Made by a program: the position numbers and the translations under genes. Under the pieces are notes generated by a model, which worked only from the letters and a program-made list of their open reading frames with translations, was not told the DNA's origin and made no database searches. Shown in pieces: positions 11,947 to 22,196 of a DNA stretch of 64,000 nucleotides. Source of the DNA: Aspergillus flavus (taxonomy: Eukaryota; Ascomycota; Eurotiomycetes; Eurotiales; Aspergillaceae); NCBI RefSeq assembly GCF_009017415.1, contig NC_092410.1:2790001-2854000 (forward strand), given 5' to 3'. Numbering within the stretch: position 1 is the stretch's first letter; each line of letters begins with the position of its first letter.

Positions 11947-14224
11947 ATGGCAGATCCAACATTACAGCCCGCAATACTAATCGTATCAGACACTGCTTCG
12001 GAAGATCCGTCCACAGACAAGGTTGTCGATGCCCTAACACCACTCTTACTAACCACAGACCAAAGTCCCTGGAAGACACCATTTTCCAACATCGTTCCCG
12101 ATAATGTACTCGATATACAAAGGAGCATATGTGACTGGACAGACGGGCAAGATGCCGTTAATCTCGTGCTCCTCAGTGGTGGCACAGGGTTCACTAGTCG
12201 GGACAACACACCTGAGGTTTGTAGAATCACTGGTGATGCTGTCAATCCCCCTGATCTGATACTCTGTTACGCAGGCGGTGACCCCTCTCCTCCATCGTCA
12301 TGCTCCTGGACTTGTGTATGTGTTCTCGGGATTCATTTGACGACTGTCGCTGATTCATAGAAACAAGGCATGGCATGTTGGCTGCCTCGTTAAAAGCCAC
12401 GCCATGTAAGAATAAGATTAATCACTTCTCCTATGAGAACTAGGACTAACATTGAGCACAGTCGCGATGATGTCTCGACCTGTCGCAGGAGTCCGAAATG
12501 GGACAGTGATAGTCACTCTTCCTGGGTCGCCAAAAGGGGCAAAAGAAAACCTAGACGCTATTGTGAAACTTCTTCCTCACGCATGCATCCAGGCAGCCGG
12601 CGCAAACTCCAGACTTCTTCACGCTGGCGGCATGCAGACACTTGAAGCAGAAGCCGGTGTCTCTTCGGGTAATAACCTAGAGAGCAGGGCCGAGAATTCT
12701 CATGCCCATCAGCCACAACTTGGGCATAGTGATTGTGGGCACTCCCATCATCGCGGAAATAATACAGCAAAGTCGAATGACACGAGTGAGGGGCCGAGCC
12801 GCCGGAATCGTCTATCACCGTACCCAATGCTGTCTGTCGATGAAGCTCTCTGGCGCATTAGTCACCATACCCCTGACCCTGTTGTAGTTGAGGCCCCAGT
12901 AACACCTGCCTTAGTTGGATCAGTGATTGCTGAGGATGTCTACGCTGCAGAGGCTGTGCCAGCTTATCGAGCTAGTACTGTAGATGGATATGCAGTAATC
13001 GCCCCTGACTCGACTTCAGAAAATATGACTTCTACGACGGGGACTAAGGGCATTTTCCCCGTTGCCTCAGTTGCGCACGCTAATTCCAGTGATTTTGCTC
13101 CTCCGTTGGAAAGAGGCACCATTTCGCGTATTACTACGGGTGCACCGCTGCCTCCAAACGCAAACGCGGTGGTTATGGTTGAAGACACTCTTCTGCACTC
13201 CTCCACACCAGATGGGACCGAAGAAGCCACGGTGGAAATTCTGGCGGATGATATCAAACCAAACGAGAACGTACGGCAGCCAGGTAGCGACATTGAGCTG
13301 GGCTCGATGATCCTTCGAAAGGGCGATATTGTCACACCTGTTGGCGGTGAAATTGGGCTTCTCGCAGCAACTGGCACACACACGGTCAAAATTTATAGGA
13401 AGCCTTGCATTGGCGTCATGAGCACTGGGGACGAACTAGTCCCATACGATGATCCGCAAAGACTTCATGGTGGCCAAATCCGTGATTCTAATCGGATTTC
13501 CCTGCTATCATGTCTATCGTCTTGGGGGTTTCCAATTGTTGACTTGGGAATCGCTCCTGATACCCCTGCCGGAGAACTCGAGGAGCGGCTACGTGACGCG
13601 GTCCATAGGGAAGAGAATAGTGTCGACGTGATTATCACGACAGGCGGGGTCTCGATGGGCGAACTAGACCTCCTCAAGCCAACCATCGAACGGTCACTCG
13701 GTGGCACGGTGCATTTCGGTCGTGTCTCCATGAAACCCGGGAAACCAACTACCTTTGCCAGCATCCCCGTCAAGCGGTCCCCTGTTCAAACGGACGATGC
13801 ACCGAGAACATGGGGAAAGAAACTCATTTTCTCACTACCTGGAAACCCAGCCTCGGCCTTGGTCAGCTTGCACTTGTTTGTGCTACCCTGTCTGCACAAG
13901 CTCATGGGTATGGGTCAAGGAAGGCTCTCTCCAGGATCCGGGCCAGTGCCAGGGCTTCCTGTCGTGACTGTCACTCTGATGCATCAGTTGCCGTTGAACC
14001 GCGAGCGTACGGAATATCATTGCGCTATTGTTAGGGCATCCCAAGCAGATGGACTACTGTATGCTTGTAGCACGGGGGTGAGCGTTACGGGACAGCGGAG
14101 CTCAAGGGTTGGAAATCTGGCGTATGCGAATGCTCTTTTGGTATTGAAACCTGGACATGGATACATTGAGAAGGGTACGCTGGTAGAAGCCTTGATTATG
14201 GGCCCTATACGGTCAGGGGTATAA
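11947..14224 (+). CDS. cnxE: MogA-MoeA fusion (gephyrin/Cnx1-like); exon 2-exon 3 phase does not close
   Basis: Adenylates molybdopterin (MogA/G domain) and inserts molybdate (MoeA/E domain). Exon 1 is 11947-12216 (MADPTLQPAILIVSDTASED, then LVLLSGGTGFTSRDNTPE) and exon 2 is 12275-12313 (AVTPLLHRHAPGL). Exon 3 ends at 12405 (HGMLAASLKATP) and exon 4 is 12462-14224. Exon 4 encodes MMSRPVAGVRNGTVIVTLPG, the PGSPKGAKENLDAI block, a His-rich linker (HSDCGHSHH), and a full MoeA domain: GDIVTPVGGEIGLLAATG, VMSTGDELV, RDSNRISLL, ITTGGVSMGELDLLKP, KPGKPTTFAS and SLPGNPASALVS. With donor GTATGT at 12314 and acceptors TAG (12360) or AAG (12367), exon 3 falls out of frame by one or two bases. Only an AT-AG pair from 12316 would restore L-V-H-G. 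The gene is thus either lightly damaged, mis-sequenced here or oddly spliced. All other motifs are intact. Confidence 0.88.
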
Positions 14225-14952
14225 TGATGGTTAGACTTAGAGTGCAGTATTACTGCGCCGTGAGCACCATGGCTGTCCTATTCATTCATTGCGTTTGTGC
14301 CCTGATGAGTCTATATTAAAGTGGTATATTATGCCTGGCGTTCTATCAAGATGAAGCCAAGCTCTGGAGGATTGGCTCGGGTCAACCTAAATCGCAGCCA
14401 CGAACTTGGCAAAATCAAAGAAGTCCAGATGCCAGGCAGTCAAGCAACCAATACAATTATTTGTATATATGATGAGTAGAGAGAATAATCCTCCTACAAT
14501 TATTCGCTCACAGCACCGAGCTTGTAGTATCATGCCATCTGAAAACTTCAACCAGGTTGATACGACGCAGCAATGATTCGCTCCATAGTATTGCCGAAGA
14601 CGGAAAAGACGCCAAATTAGAACGACTCCACTCGGGACTCAGTTAGCAGTCTTAGCTTCTTCCTTAGGGTCTGTGCTCTACACACTAAAGCCATCTTCCT
14701 CGGAGCTGCAATCACAGTCCGTGGAGATAAAACCAGGTGATTTGCTAATTGGGGTTGACAGGATTACCCAGTGGTTGAGTAACGGATTTGCACGTTTCTG
14801 CCAACCGAGATAAAATTATTGTTGATCCCACGCAGCTTTGGTAACGATATCACCCCACGACAGAGATTTTTATTCAGCTAACTAGTCTAGGGGTAAAACT
14901 GTGATCTACGACATAGGATATAAATATCCGCGAAGAAATAAATTCTCCTACC
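14225..14952. other. Spacer; promoter of the MoaD gene
   Basis: About 730 nt with no gene recognised. A TATAAATA element at about 14919-14926 sits ~30 nt before the MoaD ATG at 14953 and is a plausible TATA box. Confidence 0.5.
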
Positions 14953-15270
14953 ATGGCTCAAGCTCCGACCGGGACTTTCCAGGTGCATTACTTCGCCAGT
15001 GCATCGAGCTATACGAACCGACAATCAGAGTCTCTGCCTGCACCACTGCCGTTGGCTAAATTGTTTGACGTCTTGGAGTCCAAGTATCCTGGGATCGAAG
15101 CAAAGGTTTTGACGAGTTGTGGGGTTAGTGTTAATGTGGAATACGTGGATGTGGAGGAGGAGAAACTGAAACTCCGCGATATGGAAGCTCAAGATGGGCA
15201 AAGAAGCGACTTGGTGATTATCAAGGAGGGTGATGAAGTGGCTATCATTCCCCCTGTTAGTTCGGGGTAA
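14953..15270 (+). CDS. cnxG: Molybdopterin synthase small (sulfur-carrier) subunit, MoaD/MOCS2A
   Basis: Ubiquitin-like sulfur carrier of molybdopterin synthase, 105 aa, intronless, with a favourable ACCATGG start context. Seen in order: FQVHYFASASSYTN, LPLAKLFDVLESKYP, SCGVSVNVEYVD, and the C-terminal strand GDEVAIIPPVSSG before TAA. In the family the C-terminus is normally Gly-Gly and the last Gly is adenylated and thiocarboxylated, then inserts into the MoaE active site. Here the penultimate residue is Ser (codons GTT AGT TCG GGG). The last Gly is kept, so activity is possible, but this should be compared with orthologues. The partner MoaE gene is 3.8 kb upstream on the other strand. Confidence 0.93.
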   Translation: MAQAPTGTFQVHYFASASSYTNRQSESLPAPLPLAKLFDVLESKYPGIEAKVLTSCGVSVNVEYVDVEEEKLKLRDMEAQDGQRSDLVIIKEGDEVAIIPPVSSG

Positions 15271-16053
15271 TTGGGCTGGTTTACTGTAGATATAACAAAA
15301 ATGAGATTGTTCCTGGGACGGCAGGATTACATCCTTGGATCATATTGTGTACGTCTGCAACATTACTGATATGTATAAACCCGAGCATTATGGTTATCAA
15401 GTAATACTCAATCGGCCCTTATATACTGAATCTAGAACAATGTTTGCCACGAATGCCCTGTGGCATGTATGCAAGAGAGCAAAAGCCGTCCCAGTTTTCG
15501 GCCCGATCGCTGACTCCACCGGCTGGTTAACTGTAGGCCATCTATTTATCTAGCTGGGTGATTGGCAGTGGGCTTAGCGGGATGGCCCGTCAGGTTTTCT
15601 TTCTTTCTTTCTTTCTTTTTTTTTTTTTTTTTGGGTTTCGCTTTCTCTATTGTAACAAGGACGAGGTGTTGCACGTTCCACACCCTTTCTACCAACTGAG
15701 TTTGTATACGGCTTCCGCTACACCCGCAAGAAAAATAATCTCACAGCGAGAGCACTCATGTAGCGAAAAAAACTCGAACCGTTACAACATGCACTCGCCA
15801 GCCAAGGAAGAGCTTAACCGCCACCATGGCTGTGGGCCTGCCTCGTTATAAGATTGCTTGATTGCACGGCTTCTTATCGTCGGTGGGGTTCGTAGCCCTA
15901 GTCCGGAGACCGCCCGAGACCTAACATTTAGTAGTTGCAGGTCGGAAATGATTTAAATCTCGATCAGCGTCGTGCTCACTGACCGGTTTTTAAAATCTCC
16001 TGGACAGCAGTGAGCTCGGGTCAAGGTGTGTGGGAGTTCGGTCATAATTCAAC
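15271..16053. other. Spacer with pyrimidine microsatellite
   Basis: About 780 nt between the MoaD gene and the transporter gene. It contains a TTTC/poly-T tract (see separate entry) and short frames without recognised domains. Confidence 0.55.
15596..15632. repeat. (TTTC)n followed by poly-T
   Basis: About five TTTC units run into an uninterrupted T-run of roughly 20 nt. It is a simple-sequence tract on the plus strand, likely length-polymorphic. Confidence 0.9.
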
Positions 16054-17649
16054 ATGACCTACGATCCAGAGAATGCAATGGGAGAAGCTAGGGCCGATGC
16101 GCCCGTGGAGGCAGAAAAGGAGCATGAAGCAACGCAGACCACCGTTAAAGAAAGCACACTAGGTTATGATAATTCTTCCGACCCAAGCAGGAGGGATTCC
16201 TATCGCCCCACGAAATTACAAAGTAATTTGACTATTGTTAGCTGTGTGAGTCCCCCTGGCTTAGGGAGATGCATGGAGTGATAACTGATAAGTCGTCCAG
16301 TACATTGCCAATTTCAGCGATGGATTCCAGAACAGTCTTGCCAATCCTACCAATGTGATCTTCAAAAAGCTACTAGGGACGGACGGATATCCCTCGGAGA
16401 TGCAGACACGGATTAGCAATTCGCTCCTAATCGGTGCTATTCTCGGTGTGCTCGCACTGGGATACACATCAGATATGTTTTCACGACGAGCTGGGCTACT
16501 ATTCACCTCTGGGCTCGTAGCGATCGGGACTCTGATGTCTACACTTGCGCTGCAAGTACACCCGACGTACAACATGCTCTGGTATTTTGTGATAGTGCGA
16601 GGTATCGCCGGTTTCGGTGTTGGAGGCGAGTATCCTCCTAGTGCAGCAGCAGGAATCGAGGAATCAGACGATGTAAGGAAGATACCAGCCATATCCACTC
16701 ATAGAACTGAGAAACTAACATTGAGTAGTTTAAAAGAAAATACCGTGGACCACTATTTGTCTCCTTCACCACACTGATGGCCACCTCAGCTGCGCCCATT
16801 CAGATGATCGTGTATCTTATCTGTCTCATCGCCAGCAATGACAACCTCCCAGTCACTTTCCACGCCATATACTCGATTGCCACGATCCTGCCCGTAATAA
16901 TCATGGTCCTACGTTTCTTCATGACCGACTCAACACTATTCCACTACTCGAACTTCAAACGCCAGAAACGACCTCTCAAATTCTACCTACTCTTACTGAA
17001 ACGCTATAGATGGCGTCTCTTCACCACATCCCTCGCATTCTTCCTGTACGACTTCATCAACTTCCCCAACAGCATCATGTCCAGCACGATCATCAACTCC
17101 CTAGTCAAGGACCACAACATCCGCACCACCGCAATCTGGCAAGTCATCCTCGGCGCCCTCCCAGTGCCAGGCGTGATCGTAGGCGCCTGGCTAACCAACG
17201 CAATCGGCCGCCGATACACCGGTATCCTAGGATTCGCCGGCTACATGGTCCTCGGGTTCGTAATCGGCGGTACATTCCCCCATCTATCGAAGAACATGCC
17301 CGCATTCGTGGTCCTGTACGGCCTGCTACAAGCCCTAGGTCACATGGGACCCGGTGCGACCATCGGATTGATTTCAACGGAGTCGTTTCCCACTGCTATG
17401 CGTGGTATGGGGTATAGTATTGCTACGGCGTTCGGGAGGACTGGTGCTGCGGTGGGAACGCAGTGTTTTACGCCGTTGCAGGAAAGGGCAGGGAAACAGT
17501 CCACTTTCTATCTGGCAGGTGGAATTGCTATTCTGGGGATGATTGTGTATTGGTTTTTGCCTGAGAGTAGTGAGTTGAATTTGGAGGAGGAGGATAGGGA
17601 CTTGAGTGTGTTTTTGGCTGAGAATGGCTTTCCTATGGAGAAAGCTTAA
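16054..17649 (+). CDS. MFS transporter of the phosphate / glycerophosphoinositol permease type
   Basis: Predicted 494 aa, 12-TM major facilitator. Exons are 16054-16245, 16301-16672 and 16729-17649; introns of 55 and 56 nt have GTGAGT..CAG and GTAAGG..TAG ends. The N-terminal ~65 residues are hydrophilic and acidic. The first membrane region includes the family-typical YIANFSDGFQNSL. The loop 2-3 signature is GYTSDMFSRRAG and TM4 reads GIAGFGVGGEYPPSAAAG, close to the GGEYP signature of Git1/Pho84-like H+ symporters. The second half has INFPNSIMSSTI, NAIGRRYTG and STESFPTAMRGMGYSIATAFGRTGA. The substrate is probably an oxyanion or organophosphate. Because it lies next to three Moco genes, molybdate or sulfate cannot be excluded, but sequence alone does not show this. 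The gene appears intact. Confidence 0.87.
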
Positions 17650-18005
17650 CGGGCTTTATGCCAGTGTGGGAGATTGGTTGTAATATTAGGGCTTTGTGCT
17701 GGATATAGTCCGCTGTCTACTGGGACGGTGATCCGCTATGTGAGATACGCTTCACTTAGATAATGAGTAAGAGTATACCTGATAGATATAAAAGAGAGTA
17801 TGTTTACGATACACCTTCAGCTAATCAAGACATCTTCGCTGTTCAACTTTATAGAAGTCAACCTAAACTGTCACTAGAAAGTAGAAACATGGCCAACTTC
17901 CAACTAACACATGAGATCCAAGACAATATCTAGTAGATCAAACCAAGGCTATACCTGCAACACTTCTAACAAAACCCCCAGCCAGTCCCCAACCACACAC
18001 AGCCA
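17650..18005. other. Short spacer between convergent genes
   Basis: 356 nt holding the 3' flanks of the transporter (plus) and the first P450 (minus). Nothing else seen. Confidence 0.6.
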
Positions 18006-19764
18006 CTACTCCCTCCGCCGCACCCGAATCTTAACATCCAACTGAGGAATAATAGTCTGACCAACGACAGAATTCACCGGCCTCTTCTCCAACGGCTCAA
18101 TATCATAATTCACAAGTATATACCCAATAATAAGCTTCATAGCATGAGCCGCAAACCACCGACCAGGACTACATAAGTCAGCCAACCATTGTCCTTCTTC
18201 AAACTGACTCCCAGTTTAATAGAATAGATATGACTCACCAAGAATGCCTCCCATGCCCAAAAGCCAAGAACTTCTCACTCGTCACAGGCACCAACATAGC
18301 CTTTGCTTCTTTAGTTTCAGTATCCTCCGAAAGAAACCGAAACGGCCGATACTCATCCGGATCCTCATAGGTCCGCTCATCACGATGAACACCAACAGCA
18401 GCCACAGCGAGCCAGGTGCCACGAGGAAGGAACTGTCCGTCAGGAAGTGTGATGCCTCCTTTGTGGACGACTCGTCGCGAAAGCATACGGTCGGATAATG
18501 GACTGAGTCGGAGACTTTCGCGAATGGTGCTTTCCATGTAGGGCATTGATTGGGAGATGGGTTGGGTTTTGTCCCTGTTTGTGAATGCGGCTTCGGCTTC
18601 TTGACGTAGGGCGTTGTAGTATTTGCGGTCTGGGTCGGAACTGAGGAGGTCGAGGAAGAAGTTATCTGTCATTGCTATGAGGACGTCGACGGGGAGGAAG
18701 ACCTTGGAGGATCTAGTTAGTCTGACGTTTATGTTCTTGTGAGAAAAGGATTTGCATGGAGATATGCACTTACGATGAGGGTAAGCCGAACTATCAGCGA
18801 GCTGATGTGTACTTTCCGTGTCGGATTCTGGCTTATGGCCAGATCAACCATCCATGTGACCATATCTGCTGGAGGAGTCTCTTTCTTCGTTCTGAGGCAC
18901 TGTATGCGTTCTTTGAATGTCGGATAGAGGTAAATAATAAGACGCACCCAGTAATAATAGATCGGGAAACCGGCAACAATGCCAACAACAGGTTTAAGCG
19001 GCCACGGAACTAATTGAGACACGAAAAGCATCATGGCCCCAGTGACACGCGTAAAGATCTTGACATAGTAAACAAATGTCCGATTCCTAGAAAGTGAGAC
19101 TCCAAAGAAGAGCCGCAGACATATCCCGAATATAATGCTGTCCAACGCTACAGTCAGATTGACCTCTTTCCATGCATTGTCGCCAGGAGCGCCGAGCACT
19201 TCATTCGTTGTATGTCTCAGTTCATCCAGAAATGCGTCTTCTGTATTTGGAATATTGCGAGTAAGGTCAGTCCGGATAGCTCTGATCAGTTCGAGATGGT
19301 CGTAGTTGTCGAATGCTGGAGCGAGGAATGGAAGGGCATGGACATCTTCGTTGGCCTTTTCGTGGGACAGGACGTTTTCGGGTTGACTCAGTAGCCATGG
19401 GATTTGCTCTGGTGGTAGCAGGACTTGGGGATAGAAGCTCGGGTTGCATATTGCGAATAGCTCTGCTTTTTTGGAGAACTAGAATCGTACAGAAGAAAGG
19501 TACGTTAGCATATGTGTTCTAAAACTGCTAGGCACGTGTACAAACCGCTTTATAGCCATCCTCGCTGGATCTGGATCCACTGTATTCCTTGAGGGATAAC
19601 CTAAGAGCAGAAAGAGGTCCACTAGGAATTGATGGCCACCATCGCATAGATGACGGTAACCTGAGATAGCCAAACCAAGGACATAGCAGAACGAAAATCA
19701 GTAGACCAAGAGAGACGACAAGAATCTGCGCCGTTGTGCTGGCTGCCATATCTGCGATCTGCAT
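18006..19764 (-). CDS. Cytochrome P450 (paralogue A)
   Basis: Haem monooxygenase, predicted 516 aa, ER-anchored by an N-terminal helix ([20 protein letters not shown]). Exons are 19546-19764, 18774-19478, 18239-18702 and 18006-18168. Intron 2 (18703-18773) has donor GTAAGT. The TAG acceptor at 18713 gives a frameshift, while CCAAG|GTC ten bases further keeps frame and aligns residue-for-residue with paralogue B. Seen: [28 protein letters not shown], the K-helix [15 protein letters not shown], and after splicing the haem loop FGHGRHSCPGR with Cys present. The I-helix site reads [14 protein letters not shown], lacking the usual Ala/Gly-Gly-x-Asp/Glu-Thr. The gene resembles the fungal ent-kaurene-oxidase-like (CYP503/CYP68-type) groups in the haem region. 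It is divergent from paralogue B with 627 nt between starts. Confidence 0.88.
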
Positions 19765-20391
19765 TCTGACCGTAGACGGATGGAATTTCTAAGCTCGATA
19801 TTGCGTTTTTGCTACTCGGGTTAATGTACACAGAAATGGGCCTACGGCAGATACCCTCCTCGACGAAAGGATCTAACAACCTTAGGACAGTCTATCTTCA
19901 GAATATGTCGCTATTGAACGCCTAAGGTTGAAGTAAGCTGACAGCTTGAACGGAACCACTTAACAACTAGATTCTATATGTGGCGCTCCGGGATACAAAA
20001 CCAAACTCAAGCACAATCATATGCTATTCATTACTATGGTAAAAGCGAGACCCTGTGGTCTCCCTTGCATCGGGGCTTGGCCAGAAACTGTCAATACGAA
20101 CCTGCAGTGTAATGATAGGCGTCCAATGACGACAGATCTTGAGTGATGCACTGATACATAGTTCGAACCAATGCTATACGTCTGTCTAGGTGAAGGCAAG
20201 TAAGGGAAGGTGAATGGGTAAGTGAGTGATGGGTGAAGAGAAAGGATGTGCGTATGACTGATGTCAATTTGGGAAAGCGGCTACATTCCATCAGGCCTCC
20301 GGAGAACCTGCACTCGCAGCAATTCAATAGTACTGTGAAGTATTACACCCGTGGTATTTAACGAGATGGACTAGGGTATTAAAGCGGCTCA
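19765..20391. promoter_or_regulatory. Bidirectional promoter between the two P450 genes
   Basis: 627 nt between two divergent start codons. The gene pair probably shares regulation by position; no specific activator site was identified by eye. Confidence 0.5.
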
Positions 20392-22196
20392 ATGTCATAC
20401 AATAGACAAGGAACCCATGTCCGTCCTAGCATAGCATCCACCATGATTGGCGAGCAGTATACCAGCATTATTACGGGTTTTAAATCGGCCTTAGCAGTTA
20501 GCTGCATCGCTGTGTCCCTTTTCCTACTATCCCCGTGGATCGCTTACGCTAGATTGCCATCGTCCATAAAATCACCTATCAAAGCAAAAGGGCCGTTGTC
20601 AGCTCTTCGAGCATGCTTGAATGAGATCAGCGCCGGAGCGAAAACATCGACAAGGGGATACGAATTGGTGCGTCTATCTAACTATTTCATACCTGCTAAA
20701 GCTTATGCTAACGTTTCGAGTGTACAGTATTCCAAGAAGGGTCAGTCCTTTGCAATGCTAAACATCAACTTTCGGCCTCAAGTGATCCTACCTCCAGAGC
20801 ATGTCCGCTGGCTAGTTACCCAACCAGAAGATATCCTCTCTCATGCCAAGGCCAGTGACGATGCTGACGCGCTGGGGTATATCTGGCCACTGTTTGATGC
20901 ATCAGCTCTGCACTCATTCTCTAAAGTTCTCCAAATTGATCTCACTCGAAACGTCACACAGACAGAGAAAGATGTCTTGGAAGAGGTGCAGCACATCATG
21001 GATGAGCTTGTCGGTCAGACCGAATCTTGGAAGGAGGTGAATATGGTTCAGGCTTTTGAAAGGATCATGTACCAGGCGACGCAGCGCGTTTATGTGGGAC
21101 TTCCTCTGTGTCGAGACTCCACATATATGGGATACGTGAAAGGATACGCTCGCTCCTTGGGCACTGCCATGGTATTCGCAGCTCAGCTTACACCTTGGCC
21201 GCTCAGGCAGGTTACAGCCCTGCTCGCGGGATTGCCGGTTTACTACTATGTCCTTCGGGTCCGATCTTACCTTTCTCCTCTATTCAAGGAACGGATGGAG
21301 CGGCTGAAAGAGAAGGGGGGGACCCAGGATGATAATCTGGAAGGGGAACCAAGGAACCTGATTACCTGGATGTCAGATGGCGTGCTTTCCGGGGTCGGGC
21401 CCAAGTCGATCAGCCCCAGCGAAATGGTAACATGGCTTGGAATTCTAGTAAGTGGTTCAACCTGTCACTCTAGTCCACATTGGTGTGTTCCAAGGTCTTA
21501 ACTGATTGCGCACAGGCCCTCCTACCAACAGATAATCTCTGGACGACATGCACAAACGTGCTTCTTGACCTGCTTAGCTCCGAGTCCGAGCACGCCTATC
21601 TCCATACCATCCGCGAGGAAGCAAGGACGGTATTCGCTTCAAGCAAAGAGTCCGGCAAGCCCGTATCACATGGACTGCATCACATCGACAGCGCGATTCG
21701 GGAAAGTCTGCGGATGAATTCGTTATCCCCGAGATCCCTCCATCGCCAGGTTGTACGACGTGGAGGCGTTGTGCTACCTGACGGACAGAAGGTCCCTACA
21801 GGGACTTGGCTGTGTGTTTTGTCCGGCAACATCCAGAGAGACGAGGACTACTATGAGGATGCGCAGACGTACAAGCCATTTCGTTTCGTTCCTAAGCTGA
21901 CTGAAGCTGGAGGCGACAAAGCACCCCTGTTACCTCTGACAAATGAGAAGTATCTTACTTTCGGTTATGGTCGACATGCCTGGTAAGAAATTAAATTGAT
22001 TATTATATTGTGGCCATGCTAACCATGTCTCAGCCCTGGCCGATGGTTTTCGTTCCAGGTTATGAAGATCGTTATTGCTTACATCCTCGCGAACTACGAC
22101 ATCCAGCCTCTGGAGAAACGCCCGGACAATATCGTTTTTGCAGATCTCAACATACCCCACTTATCCCACATCATTCGGATCAAGAGGATGACATGA
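20392..22196 (+). CDS. Cytochrome P450 (paralogue B)
   Basis: Predicted 541 aa from 20392, or 524 aa from the better-placed ATG at 20443 (ACCATGA). Exons are 20392-20667, 20728-21447, 21516-21982 and 22034-22196. Intron 1 (20668-20727, GTGCGT to GTACAG) is exactly 60 nt and stop-free, so it can be read through. Splicing gives GYEL-YSKKGQSFAML, matching paralogue A. Seen: a membrane helix (AVSCIAVSLFLLSPWIAYA), LPPEHVRWLVTQPEDILSH, TDLTRNVTQTEKDVL, the K-helix SAIRESLRM, FRFVPK, and the haem loop FGYGRHACPGRWFSF. The I-helix position reads LLPTDNLWTTCTNVLLDLL, again without the canonical Thr. Identity to paralogue A is spread over the whole length, so this is a local duplication with inversion. 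The substrate is unknown; the context suggests a terpene- or NRPS-like-derived metabolite. Confidence 0.9.

Noticed and set aside
18703..18773. TAG acceptor at 18713 for P450 A intron 2
   Set aside because: Gives an early stop. The AAG at 18703 keeps the frame, makes the coding length a whole number of codons and matches paralogue B.
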